From Cladosporium sp. IMV 00045 (taxonomy: Eukaryota; Ascomycota; Dothideomycetes; Cladosporiales; Cladosporiaceae): a stretch of 64,000 nucleotides of DNA. Each line of letters starts with the position of its first letter. Position 1 is the stretch's first letter. The notes under the pieces were generated by a model. It saw nothing but the letters and a program-made list of their open reading frames with translations, did not search any database and had not been told where the DNA came from. The DNA is taken from NCBI GenBank assembly GCA_001931905.2, contig MSJI02000808.1, positions 62,001-126,000 of the forward strand. The letters run 5' to 3'. Of the stretch, positions 23,270 to 34,168 are shown piece by piece. The position numbers were made by a program, and so were the translations under genes.

Positions 23270-25971
23270 TTTTGAATCAAATGTTCCCCCGTATTCTTTT
23301 CCATGCCAGTAGATGCTCGGCAGCAGCACGCGTTCATTACCAGTTGTGCCAAAGAAGCGACCGAAGACCGGGTTTGATGAGATGCCGAATCGACTTTGGA
23401 GCCATTGCAAGACAGATCATGAGCATCGCGATCATGGCCTCGCTGGATGTACACATTCCTCCTCTTCGTCAACAGATGTGCTCTTCATACGCCAGCCATG
23501 GTACGATCCAACACATATCCGACAAAGGATACACGCTTCCGCTCACCAACAAGGTATTGAGGACTCCAATCCTCACAGGAGAAAGGCCAGTATCGAGTGA
23601 ACGGACAATGACGATGGTATGCGCGCGGAGGGCACAGAGGCTCAATCATGCAAGAAGTCACACCTCCTCTCCGGACGTGAAGTCTCCTCTGAAACGCAGC
23701 GCCGGCCAAGTCCATCCCCACTTTTCTCCCATGCTTGGAGAGACGATCAAAAATGGAGTTCCCCCACGAAGATCAACGTTAAGTACAAGACTGTGCGCTC
23801 GATCAGATCATTGAAGAAGAGCAAGATGGCATCTCGATATGGAACCCTCCCCATGCCTAGAAAATAATCGATCATTCAACGACAAGGGGCAGAAACGGCA
23901 ATGAGAATACACGATCATTTGTCAAGACATCCATATCTCTTGCATTAACGAGCAAGCCAAATACAATTAAGTAAGCTACGATGCTCCTACCCAACGCATT
24001 TCATCAACGGAGAAACAGCCCATACCTTAGAACCAACCAGACCCGGCCTTCTCCATCATAATTTCCCATCTGCCATCCAACCCTCATGAATCCAACCGCT
24101 CACCAAATATCCATCCATGCACACCAGAAGAGAAGAAAGAAATTAAGCAAGAGAAGTATGTGATGTTTCCCATCATCTCAGCACCAGCAGCGTATACCCT
24201 GAAGGTCAGAAAAGTTATCAAGTCAAAGAAAGAGGGAGAGTAGATAGATCAAGGCAAGGCAAGACACAAGAGCATGTAGTACAGGTGGATACATATGAAG
24301 CAAGAAACCAAGTAAAAGAAGAAAAAACATCTCCCAAAAAAATGTCTGTCAAAGCGACTGAAACGAGCAATGGACAAAAGGTAGTAAAGATCCAACTAGA
24401 AAGGAACAGCCAAAAGAAAAAGAAGGAGTAAATCGAAAGTTAGAAGGAAAAGTCGCCAAGGGTATCGATCCGTATAAACTCGTAAGATAGCGTGAGCGTA
24501 AAAGAGAAGAATGGCTTAAGAAGCCATTTTCTTGGTGAATGAGATGGGACTGGATAGAGAAAATATCACGACGCAAGCCGGCTGGCTTTGGACGTGATAT
24601 TCTTCTTCTTTTTCTTTCCAGCCTTTCTACGCCGAAGCTGTGACGACGGGTTTCATTTCGTGCTCGCTCATGTCGGGAGACATGGAGCCGTCGATCTCCT
24701 TTACTTCGGAGGTCGCGTTGGCTTTGCCGCAGCCTTTGACGAGGACGTGGCGCTGTGGGACATGTTAGTATTTGCAGTGAGGAGGGAATGAGTTAATATG
24801 CTGGTGACGTACCTTGAGAGCGTCTTTTCTTGAAAAGCTCTTCTCGCAGTGTCCGCAGGGGAAAGGCTTGACGGCGAGGTGGATGCGCTTGTGTCGCTTC
24901 AGATCGTGGTTGCGGTTGAAGCTTTGAGGGCATTGATCGCAACGGAAGGGCCTGTCGGTCTGAGGATTGGGTTGTGCGACAGCGTGTCCGTAGATTCCCA
25001 TCGCCGCGTGCCCGCTCGTGTAGTGCATTGGCATGCTGTGAGACATGCCGTTGACGAGTGCGAGTTGGCCACTGGGATTTGCCACGTTGGAGAGAACCGG
25101 GCCGAGTGGAGGATAAGCGAAGGAACGCTGTTGGTAGGCAGATGGTTGGGAGTGCAGGGAAGGAATATGTCCATGACCGTTGACAGGAGAAGCTCGTGAC
25201 ATGACTCCGCCAGCGCTGCCAGGGCTTTGAACGATGGGTGATGGGCCGGTAGAATACGGGAAGGTTGCGTGTTGTGGCGTGGTAGAAGGCTGCGAGCCGC
25301 CGTAGTAGACGGGTGTGGGTGGGGGTCTGGCGAATGCATCTTGTGCGTGGACAGGTGATGGCTGAGTCACGGCAGATGCAGGCGCCGAGCCTCCCATCAT
25401 TGCACTGCCAATCATTTGCTGTTGATGATGATGGCTCGGTACTGATGGAAGGCTAGGTGCTGACATTGACATGGACATTGATGCGGAGTATTGTGGGATC
25501 TCGTACGGAGGAGGTGGAAGGTTCTCGGATGCGATGGGCGACTGAGTTCCACGCACGATTGAGTTGAGCGAGGGTGAGAAGATGTTGCCTCTGCCGAATG
25601 ATTGGGCCGCAGATTGGAATCCGTAGGGGGTGCTTGCTGGAGCTGACCAGGTAGCGCTGTGAGGAGTGTAGTTACCAGGAGTGAAAGGGTGACTGGGCAA
25701 TGAACTCGCAGTCGTTGTTCCTGATGCTGGGCTCAGGCCGTCCAACGAGCTGTGACTGGGTGGTGTCAACAGGTTGCCGACACTTGTGAGGGTGGTGGCA
25801 GTCGCTTGGGTGGAATGTACAGGGTATGCTGCTGGCGTTTGGAACTTCGTTTGAAGGTTGGCTAGAGGTGGAGGTGGAAGTTCAAAGGTTGGCAGCGCAG
25901 AAGCATTTGGCCTTCTCGAGGCGAAGCTATTTGCATCCGGAATGGTATTCATCGAAGGAGGGAACGCCACG
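23270..25971. repeat. Duplicated segment, copy B (right of gap 1)
   Basis: Homologous to 20529..23249 in the same orientation. Bases 23270-24626 are the 3' flank of C2H2 copy B and hold no gene of their own. The match ends at 25971 only because copy A runs into the gap. Confidence 0.85.
24627..25952 (-). CDS. C2H2 zinc-finger transcription factor (FlbC-like), copy B, complete from first ATG
   Basis: Exon 1 is 25952..24813, the intron is 24812..24753 (60 bp, GTACGT to CACAG) and exon 2 is 24752..24627, giving 421 aa from the first ATG (MNTIPDANS). The body is rich in Pro, Ser, Gln and His, with a short MSMSMS run and HHHQQQ. The C-terminus has two C2H2 fingers (CDQC...HDLKRHKRIH and CGHC...DALKRHVLVKGC), the second assembled across the intron. 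FlbC in Aspergillus, which has a similar finger pair, activates asexual development; the orthology here is inference. The same frame is open for 72 more codons upstream, to a stop at 26168-26166, and reads like protein (QPLPTPPADPYQPSNPFDRQ) but contains no ATG. The real start may therefore be a non-AUG codon or lie in an upstream exon. Confidence 0.82.
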
Positions 25972-26992
25972 GCGGCAGCCACGTTGGCGTATTGACGATC
26001 GAAGGGGTTAGAGGGCTGGTAGGGATCTGCCGGTGGAGTTGGCAGAGGCTGGACGAAGGTCGTGTGATGAGCAGCGAACGGCTTTCCACCAGGCAGGCAA
26101 CGCCCCGGAGGAGAGGGAAGAGAAGCCACGAAGGGCGGTTTGTCAGGGGTGCAGACGCGATCTGGTCAAGACGAAGGGCACGATCTAATACTGAGGCCAC
26201 AGGGCCAGAGCCACGGTGGCAATGCTGTGATCGTGAAAATCCCAAGGTCCTGGATACAGTGAAGCTTTGTACTCGCGCAGAAACCGAGCGAGCGGGAAGA
26301 TTTGCCCAGAGTGTGGACGATTGCAGGACAGATAAGGAAGAGCCAGGAGCCGATCGAGTCGAAGGTGACGCGAGGATATGCAGGAAGATCCAAAAGGTGG
26401 TGGAGGACGCCGAGAGGTTGCGATGGGCGTAGGGCGTTACCAGGTCCAAGATGCGGGAAATGAGGCTTACAGATGGTAAGCGTGCAATCGGGGCAGCGCG
26501 AGCTGGGTCACAGGGGCAAGCACGATCTGGGAGGCCTGAACGGTGGTGGTGCAGACGTCGCGTTACACAAGGGCGCGCGAGACGGTGCAACGGGAGATAT
26601 TGCAAGTTTTCTTTGTGTCGAGTCGAGCAGTGAGGAAAGGAGATGAGATTGGGGTCCGCGGCAGGATGGGTGGAGAGTCAGGTGGGGTGAGTTAATGAGG
26701 TTGTGTTCGTCGACGGTGCCTTGGTCGTCGTCGTTGTGCGAGTCGAGTCGATTGTGCGTCTCTCGCCCGCGATCGTCCTGGGAGTCGTTGTCGTCGTCGT
26801 TGGTCGTCGTCGTCGTTCGGTCTTGTCGTCGTCGGTCGTCCTGAGCAAGGTGAGGTCGCGGCACCAGAGCAGAAGGCGGGCCTTTGACGTGGGAGTGGCG
26901 ATCCTTTGTTAAGCTTAGGTACCTGGCGCGCGGATGGCGGTCGAAGGCTGGACACGGTCCAGGCGCCGCCTCTGCGGGCGTCCATGTATATA
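25953..26992 (-). promoter_or_regulatory. Putative TATA box and about 1-kb ATG-free leader of C2H2 copy B
   Basis: Reading the minus strand, TATATA lies at 26992..26987. Between the ATG at 26985 just below it and the gene's first ATG at 25952 there is no ATG in any frame, where about 16 would be expected by chance. This suggests a long transcribed leader from which upstream start codons have been lost. The leader includes a GTC/GAC-rich low-complexity tract (26704-26843) and possible splice donors such as GTAAGC near 26470. Transcription start and leader splicing are inferred, not seen. Confidence 0.4.
26704..26843. repeat. GTC/GAC trinucleotide-rich tract
   Basis: Imperfect runs of GTCGTCGTC on the plus strand (GACGAC in the inferred transcript). 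The longest are near 26789-26815 and 26825-26834. The tract is noncoding as far as I can tell. Confidence 0.6.
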
Positions 26993-27446
26993 CCTTGGTC
27001 GCCATGTTCGGCGCGGCAGGCCAGCCTCTGAGAGGCCAGCACTGCTAGCGTGCTGACCGGCCACGGGGCAATCATAGCGCCATAGTCTGGACTGCCGGCG
27101 CTGCTGCTGCACGCACAAACCAACACGGGAGCGATTGAATTAAAGGACTCGCCTGCCCCAGACCACCGACTCCCGCGCCGAACGGGTGCGAACAGGCGAG
27201 CGACCGTGATACACGCGCAGGGCCTGAATGATCCATCTGGCGATCGCGCGCTTGGTCCAGAAAAAGTCAATCCTTTCCCCGTCGTCTGATGAGGCATGGA
27301 ATTTGCCATGCTATCAGTCGCAAGTGAGGTAGTCAGTGGTCGGTCAGTTGGGTCTCGGTGCCCCCTCCCCCTCTCCCCCCGTCCCTGGAGTGCTGCATCT
27401 GCGTTTATGTATGTACAGACGGTGTATATCGAGCAATTGTGCTCAG

Positions 27447-27466
27447 GGCTGGCCAGCTGGCCAGCC
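27447..27466. repeat. Perfect 20-bp palindrome
   Basis: GGCTGGCCAGCTGGCCAGCC equals its own reverse complement. It lies about 460 bp upstream of the putative TATA box of C2H2 copy B. Confidence 0.6.
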
Positions 27467-30400
27467 AGCCAGGCCGCCGTTGGGCTCAGCGCGCACCAAT
27501 TCTAGCAAAGCGCGCTATGCGACCACCGGACGAAGTCGCGGCCCATTTCTCCAAGCGACCTGCTTCTTCACACGCGCTACACCCAATGCTGCTCTCGCTC
27601 TCTGTTGCGTGTGCTCCCGTGGAAGGGAAAAGAAGGCATCCCTCCAGTAGCCCAGTAGCATTACCTCCACCCTACCACTACTGTCCCCCCTCCGAACCCT
27701 TGCCCCGTCCGCTTCCCACTATTGGCCGCAGGCTGAGTGTTTCGTCGCGACGGCTAGCGTCTTTCCCTTCCCCAGGTGGCATGTATGGTCTGGGGTCGGG
27801 CAGAAGTAGTGGGCAGAGCCCATTCGCTGCACCAGTCTCTGCGATCCAGATGCACACCCTGCCCGCTGAGACAAAAGGGAAGCTGCTTTTGCTCTGATCG
27901 GAAACCTCAGCTCTGCTGCGTTTGCCTCCATACTCGTCCAGGGAGCGGCACGCTGGCGATCACGAGCCTGAACAAGCTCGCCCTGCGTGCCCAGGCCACA
28001 CACCCCTCAATTGAACTCAATCAACCCCCCAGCAGCTGAGCCGCGTCGATAGATTAGCTTGAGGTACGGCCTGATTGGAGGCGCCGGTGAATCAGTCGTC
28101 AACCGCAATGACACCCAGAGTAGCTTATAGTTGAGAGATAGAGCGATACATCACAGGCGGCGAGGTGAGCCGCGCTGCCTCATCTCGCCTGTCAGAGATT
28201 CAAGAGACGCTGTGGTGATCACCGCGAGACGTGCAGTCTGTTGCCGCGCAGGGACGAGGAGGCGGCTGTCATCTACTGTTCCCTGGGTGCGTGGTAGCCT
28301 GTCGCCCGTCACCTGCATGCGAGGCCGCTGCCCTTTGTTTCGCTTCTCATCTCACCTTCTCGCTCGATGGGTACATAGCATAGATCGCGGCGTACATAAT
28401 GGGAGGCGAGCATAGGGTTCCAGCACCACACTGGTGGGTTTTGCTGGCGGTTCGGTGACAGCCGGATCGGCAGCAAGCACGAATCCAGGGAGGCGCCGGC
28501 GCCAGCGCCAGCAGTCTGGCGGGCGGCCTCCTCACAACCACGTGTGCTGCGTTTGCCAGACCACCCAGAAACCGTTTACGGATGGTCTGCTAGGCCGCAA
28601 CGGGCGTGTGGTGTGTGCCACTCGATCGATTGCGCGACTCAGCTTCTGCGCAACGCACGGCGGTCCGCTTCTGTGACTGCAATACATGACTGTATGCTGC
28701 TTCGCAGCGCGTGCCACGAGGCCGCACAAGCGCACCCGGACAACATCGGACCAGTCTCAAAGTAGCTATCAAACGAGGAGGAGTGGCCAGCAAAAGCAAG
28801 CAAGGCTAGTCGATGCAATGCATGCACACCACCATCTTCTTCCCCCTTGGCGGCAGACTGGCTCACAGAGACCGCTGCGCCAGCTGCAACTCGTCCGCGT
28901 GCTTGGGCTCCAGGCGGCTGGAGATCACCGCTGCTTATTTACGGCATGGCGTCGACGACGATGAGCGCACAAACTGCTGCGCTGTGCTGCACTGTACTTC
29001 ATGGGTGTGCGAGGAAGGTCCCGGTGAGATGAGACAAGGACAAGGCTCCTATCGCACTGCTGCTCCACGGCCGCCGAACCACCCTGTTGTGGTCGTGCCC
29101 GGGGCGGCGGGATGTGAATGGCTGAGAAAGCATGGCTCCTTTGTTCTTCTTTACGGCAACACGCAGGCAGGGTCTGTCATCTCCTGCCGTGTTCTCTCGC
29201 ACCGTCCGTACGAACCCTGGGACGAGATCGTTATTTTGGACAAGCGAGAGCATCCGCTGCACGCCGCCGTAATTGTGTCTGTCTGCACCCACGGTCTGGC
29301 GACAACGTCCCTCCCGCTCTGTACTCCCAAATGTATTCTCGCGATCTTCGCTTGGGACAGACGACGATTGAAAGGATCACTCCTCCCCTTCTCTTTCAGA
29401 CCAATGCACAATCCACCAATCAAAGCACCAATAAGCGAGTCTGGAGAGGCTCCGCCGACTAATATTGCTAGAAACGATTTACGAGTTCGGTCCGGGCCTC
29501 CGGCGTGCCCGAAAGCCAGGCGATAGAGCAGAGAGGGGCTTCCAGTTAGTGAAGAGTCTCGATTGGGTGGGCCAGAGAAGCTTCCCAAACGGAGTCTCTT
29601 GAGGTTTGCCGACGAAGTGATCCTCCTCCTGTGTGCGAGTTTGGCCCTGTCTATACGGCGGCGCGCCTGATCTCGGAGATGATGAACTACAGTATACTGC
29701 ACATACAGGGCCATTTTAACCTCGACGGCTTCGGCGCCGCAAACGCAGCATGGCTGCGCTTGACGTTATCTTCCACGCGACAGGAAAACGCGCTCCTCTA
29801 ACCTAGGTGAGATCATTCCAAGCCGTCCTGCACGCTAATCTCCAAGGCCATAGGTCCGCCCAGGCACCATTTGACGATGCCCTGATGTCGCTGAGTCGCG
29901 CGACGCCGCTCGACTCACCGAACACCCACCTGGGTTTGTTTCCGGACTGAGACCCGCCTCGGCTCAACAGCAATACGAAGGTGTCATCAGCGTTGGAAAA
30001 GGCCGCTGCGGCAAAACTTGGCTCGCTGGCCGGTTAATCAAATTCCTTCCAATCTTCTGCCAGAGATGCGCCGCCGCAAGGAAAGAGCCGCAATAATCAC
30101 AGCAGCCCCAGCAAATCACGCAAGCTAACCGATCCCGATTCCACCCTCGCCAGAGATGACATGATACCTCGAAACCCAAATACACATATACACATCTCTC
30201 CACGATCTCCGCAATGCTTGGCCTTTGGTTGTCACCTCGCGTGAGTGGCTGCCGCGCGAAGCCCACTCTGTGCAAGCGTCAGTAACAGCGTTTTTCCCTC
30301 CTGTTGTCTCGTTTCCCTTCCCCGACGGCACTTTGCGCACCCTTGGTCTGGACCGCCTGAGTCTGGGGTAGAGAGGCCGAGACCGGGCTATTTCTACGTT

Positions 30401-30843
30401 TCCACCTTCGTCCTTCTACGTTGTGGATACAGCGATGTATTATTATCTGATAACGCTCCAGCTTGGACGCTCTCTCTGAGACCACGCTTGCAAACCCGTT
30501 TGAACACATCGCCTTACCGCACGCACCCTGAGAAGCAGCGAAGAATCACTAGATCTAGCCCGCCGGAAGTGAAACTCCCCCTCAAACCTTCGGAGAAGAA
30601 TTGTCAGTCGTCGCCGCACGGCAAATCCCGCTGACTTGCCTACGCGGCCCTTCATGGTTTATATTGTTGTCAAAGTAGGCTCCACGAACTCACCGCACTC
30701 TAAGGCAGAAGAGATCGTCCGTCGCAGGATTAGTGAACATAGATCACCACCCGCTTGAGCAATAAACCCAATGAAACTTTTTACCAGCAACGGAGCCACG
30801 CGTTCTCAACAAGCGCGTCATACGCATTCATCCTCCGCCGAAG

Positions 30844-30865
30844 AAGCAAGCAAGCAAGCAAGCAA
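30844..30865 (+). repeat. AAGC tetranucleotide microsatellite
   Basis: About five tandem AAGC units in noncoding sequence. Confidence 0.6.
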
Positions 30866-31089
30866 AGAAAAGCTAAGGCCTTCTTAATCCTCATATAGAC
30901 CTCACTAGACTTCAAACTTACACTTCCCACCTCGCACATATGGAGGCCACGTGCAAATAACACGGCGCAAAGGAGGCTGGCTGGCTTGTCGATAGTCCTC
31001 AAAAATAACCTTTTCTTTCCCCCAAGCAAGAAGAAAAAGCCTTGTACGACAAGTCGCGCCGGGAGCAAATGCATAAGGCTGATTGATTC

Positions 31090-33886
31090 TTTCGAGGCGC
31101 TGCATCTGGGCGCCGCCGGGGCGGCCGTGAAACTTCGCTCAGCGTTCGGGGAATTGGCTCCAACCCACGTGCCATGGCCCACGGGTGCGTTGCTTCGCGC
31201 GATGCATACTCATCACCTTGTTATCGCTATCGTTTGTCGTGCGTCTTTATTATTGCGTCCCAGAGACAGTGACTTTTCTAAATTCTGCAACTTCCAGCCT
31301 CCCGGGATAGGCTGTTCGATGTCAATGCGTAGAAGATTTCGGCTGAGCCACGTTCGAGGGCAGGGCTATATCGTCTGATGGAGTATGCGTTCTGCGGCGA
31401 GGGATTGTTGTCGGAACACGGTCGAGACCAGCAGTCCGTAATGGGAGGTGACAGGAGTGGTGCCAGGGGCCGACGATGAGTTTCTGTGCACTGTTACTGT
31501 ACAGCGCTCCAGACCCGATGCTGTGGTGGACTCGCGGAGCTTGCGTGTGAAGCAGTATCGTCAATGACTGGCTGGATAGCTGCTCAGACGGGACACTGCT
31601 TTTTGGAATGTTCCTAATCCAGTTCGGTACGTCGCTAGACCCCGTTGATGGTCACGAATCTGACCAAAATGACTGCTCAGGCCTTGATCACCTGCCTTCA
31701 GGTGCGAAGCTAGTGGTCTTCTGGACTGCGATCTGATCGATGGACAGGCCTTGCATTCGCTGTGACAGTTGCAGTTGCAAATACATTTGCATTTGTCACT
31801 GGAAGTGCGCGCGGAAGTACCTGTGGAAACAAACACTGGACGTCCTCTGACAAGGAATCGCGTTCTCAGCCACAACGAGCCACAACAACCCCCAGGATAT
31901 CTCACATGGACGACGATGCAATAAGAAGAAGAAAAGGTCTGGGATCAGTACTTCGATCAGCAGGGTATCGCTTTTTGTTCGCTCCACACACACAAATCAT
32001 TACTAAAAAGAAAAGAAAATCTCCATGCTTCACACTCTGGAATAATGAATCGCTGCAAGTCAACGCCCGAATGAGTAGAGAGAGGTCCAGACCAACCAGT
32101 CGCACCTTTTTGCCATCCTACAATCCCAAAATCGAGCCCTTATCCTCCTGCTCCAACAGCGTCGCCTGCCTCCTAAGCGCATCCGCCTGAAAGCGCCTAA
32201 AAGCCCTCTGGATCCTATCCCTGCCGTCACGATCACTTCCGATCTGCTGCCTCGCCCTGAAAGTGCCCGTCAAGAGGCCCGTCTCACCTCCGAGGAAAAT
32301 CCCACCGCCGCCGAGCAGACAGTAAGTCGCGACATCGCCGAGCGTGCTGGGTTTCATCGCTTTCGTGAGGTCTGGCAGCGGCTTCTCCTTGCCCGACGCG
32401 AAGCGCAGAGCGGTAGGTTGCTCGGTCGTCTGGAACTGCTTGAAAATTGCGCCGCGAGTGCTGCGGATGCGGAAGGCCAGGAAGGTCCCCAGCGCGAGGC
32501 CAAGGAGCGAGCCGACGCTGGCGTGGGTTGATACGGTGCGGGCAGCTTTGTGGAGGGCGTCGCGGTCGGATTGTTGGAGGCTGTTGGGCGAGGCGGTTAG
32601 CTTCTAGCTCTGCGAAACTCGTCTTTTATGAACGAGGTGGCTGATGTGATGTGGAAAAGGCCTTACTCGTGCTTCATGTGCTCCTCAGCCAGCTTTGCCA
32701 GCTCTGGACCCATCGTCTTTCGGGTCATGGCGAGAGATTCGGAGCTCATTTTGGTGGTATTGGTTAAGCTGTGTAGTTGACAAGACTGGTTGTGTTTGCT
32801 ACTGAATGTGCCGTAGAGATGTTGACAGAGTGATTTGCAAGTACTAGAAAGATGAGAGGAAGAGGGAATAGATATCGCAAAATCAAGAACTGCGAAACGT
32901 AATTCTTACACACTAATGAGGGAGCTAGACAGTTTATGAGATTATCCCATGGCTATGTCTTCCTTTACTCCCGGCCACCACCCGAAGCAACCGAGTAGCG
33001 GTGCCCCGTTTTCCCCATCTCCAGCATCCACAACCCCACTGCGGCACGTGCCCATATGCTGTCCTTGGTTGAGGCGATGATGTGACCTCTTGAAAGTGCT
33101 GATAATCTGAGCTTTGCTGGGGTGTGTATACGGATATTCACCAATCTACGCTTCTAATCTTCCATGTCATATCATGTACATCTGCTTAACATCTTGTAGA
33201 AACACCAAAGGCGATCACCACTCTCCTCAAGCCAATCAACCCATTCATAAACGCCACAAGAAGAGCAATCATTCTTCCACATTCTGAGAACACCAACACC
33301 TCATCCTCCCGAGGCATTCCGTAAAGCACCCGGTCACCCGATCCCATCCGGTCTTGTCATAACGGACGCCTACCACAGGAAAGAAACTCTTCGGACAATT
33401 CAGCGTCAACTACGCCTCATCAATCATAGTATAGCGAGCACTCTCGATAGGCTCGTCGAATGCGCTGCAACGTACATATAAGAAATACGAAATAGCCCTA
33501 AATAAAATCCTGCAAGCCACTTTTTTTACTACATACTTTACTGGTGATCTGCTGTTGGATCTGACATGCATGTACTCGGGTACCTATTACATGGCTTGCT
33601 CGATGTCTGTTCGCTATTACGTGAAGGATGGGAAGTCTTTCAATGTTCCCTGCACGGTTTGGTTGGGGAGTAGAGGCATGGGCGTGGTCTTCTCATCTGC
33701 AGGTGACTGTTGTAAGAACATCAGCAGCCGGCCTTGGGTAATATTGATGGATCGTTCGGGATTTGGTAGTGGAAAATGGTATGTCGGTTGATGTTGGCTG
33801 ATGTTGGCTAATGCTGCTATATCTTCTAGGATGAAGCCGTTGGCTCGTGTGAGATCGAATGCGTGAATAGAAGCTGCCCCTTTTCT
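31090..33886. repeat. Duplicated segment, copy 1 (two-TM gene and flanks)
   Basis: Homologous in direct orientation to 40583..43499. In a 235-bp coding stretch I compared there were about 16 differences, roughly 93% identity. The flanks are less similar, with indels. Homology begins at TTCGAGGCGCTGCATCTGGG (just after the second gap in copy 2) and fades after CCCCTTTTCT near 33886, shortly before the CRY-DASH gene. Confidence 0.85.
32118..32749 (-). CDS. Conserved small two-TM protein, unknown function (copy 1)
   Basis: Exon 1 is 32749..32667, the intron is 32666..32581 (86 bp, GTAAGG to CAACAG) and exon 2 is 32580..32118, giving 181 aa. It starts MSSESLAMTRKTMGPELAKL. There are two hydrophobic Gly-rich stretches, around residues 50-66 (SVGSLLGLALGTFLAF) and 110-135 (YCLLGGGGIFLGGETGLLTG), and an Arg/Gln-rich charged C-terminal helix ending EDKGSILGL. 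Gly-rich paired membrane segments are common in small mitochondrial inner-membrane proteins, but I do not recognise the family and assign no function. The gene model is supported by copy 2 at 41677..42303, which keeps the same exon sizes and both splice sites while the flanks have drifted. Confidence 0.8.
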
Positions 33887-34168
33887 TTTGCAATCACTCT
33901 GGGTTCGACGGGAAGAAAGTATCTGGTGGTTTGTTTGGCGAGGCATGTTATTAGCTTGAGGATTGTTGAAATAAAGATTTTGAAGTGATTTAAGGGTATT
34001 TCAGCTATGCATATGCACCACGCGATGAGAAATAAACACTAAAGGACGACAAATACATCAGGAAATTAGAGCACACGATGCCGTAGACCACCCACCCAGA
34101 CAGTTGGATCATTACCTTCCAGGAACAGGGCGGCGGTCCGCAAACAATGCCATAGACGAATGCATCGC
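32750..34168. other. Intergenic; right edge of duplicated segment
   Basis: About 1.4 kb between the two-TM gene (promoter side) and the 3' end of CRY-DASH. It aligns with 42304..43499 up to about 33886 and then becomes unique. An ORF at 33617-33946 is not conserved as a frame in the other copy. Confidence 0.55.

Larger units (their letters stand above)
26993..32117. other. 5.1-kb gene-poor region
   Basis: This is the upstream side of C2H2 copy B and the downstream side of the two-TM protein gene. ORFs up to 237 codons exist but overlap others on both strands, and none shows a domain, so I treat them as chance. It includes a perfect 20-bp palindrome (27447-27466), an AAGC microsatellite (30844-30865) and, from 31090, the start of the segment duplicated at 40583. 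Confidence 0.45.

Noticed and set aside
23209..23814. Open frames running through the first block of Ns
   Set aside because: They exist only because unknown bases do not register as stops; the two sides are unrelated sequence ends.
26508..27005. 165-codon minus-strand ORF starting at an ATG near the TATA box, as a possible first exon of the C2H2 gene
   Set aside because: It is dominated by the GAC repeat tract (TTTTTNDDDND-type residues), has no motif, and I found no clear splice link to the downstream frame.
28813..29526. 237-codon plus-strand ORF in the gene desert
   Set aside because: It has odd composition and no domain, and it overlaps ORFs on both strands of similar quality; most likely chance in GC-rich DNA.
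33617..33946. 109-codon minus-strand ORF right of the first two-TM gene
   Set aside because: The homologous sequence near 43200-43500 keeps DNA similarity but breaks the frame with indels, so it is not behaving as protein-coding.
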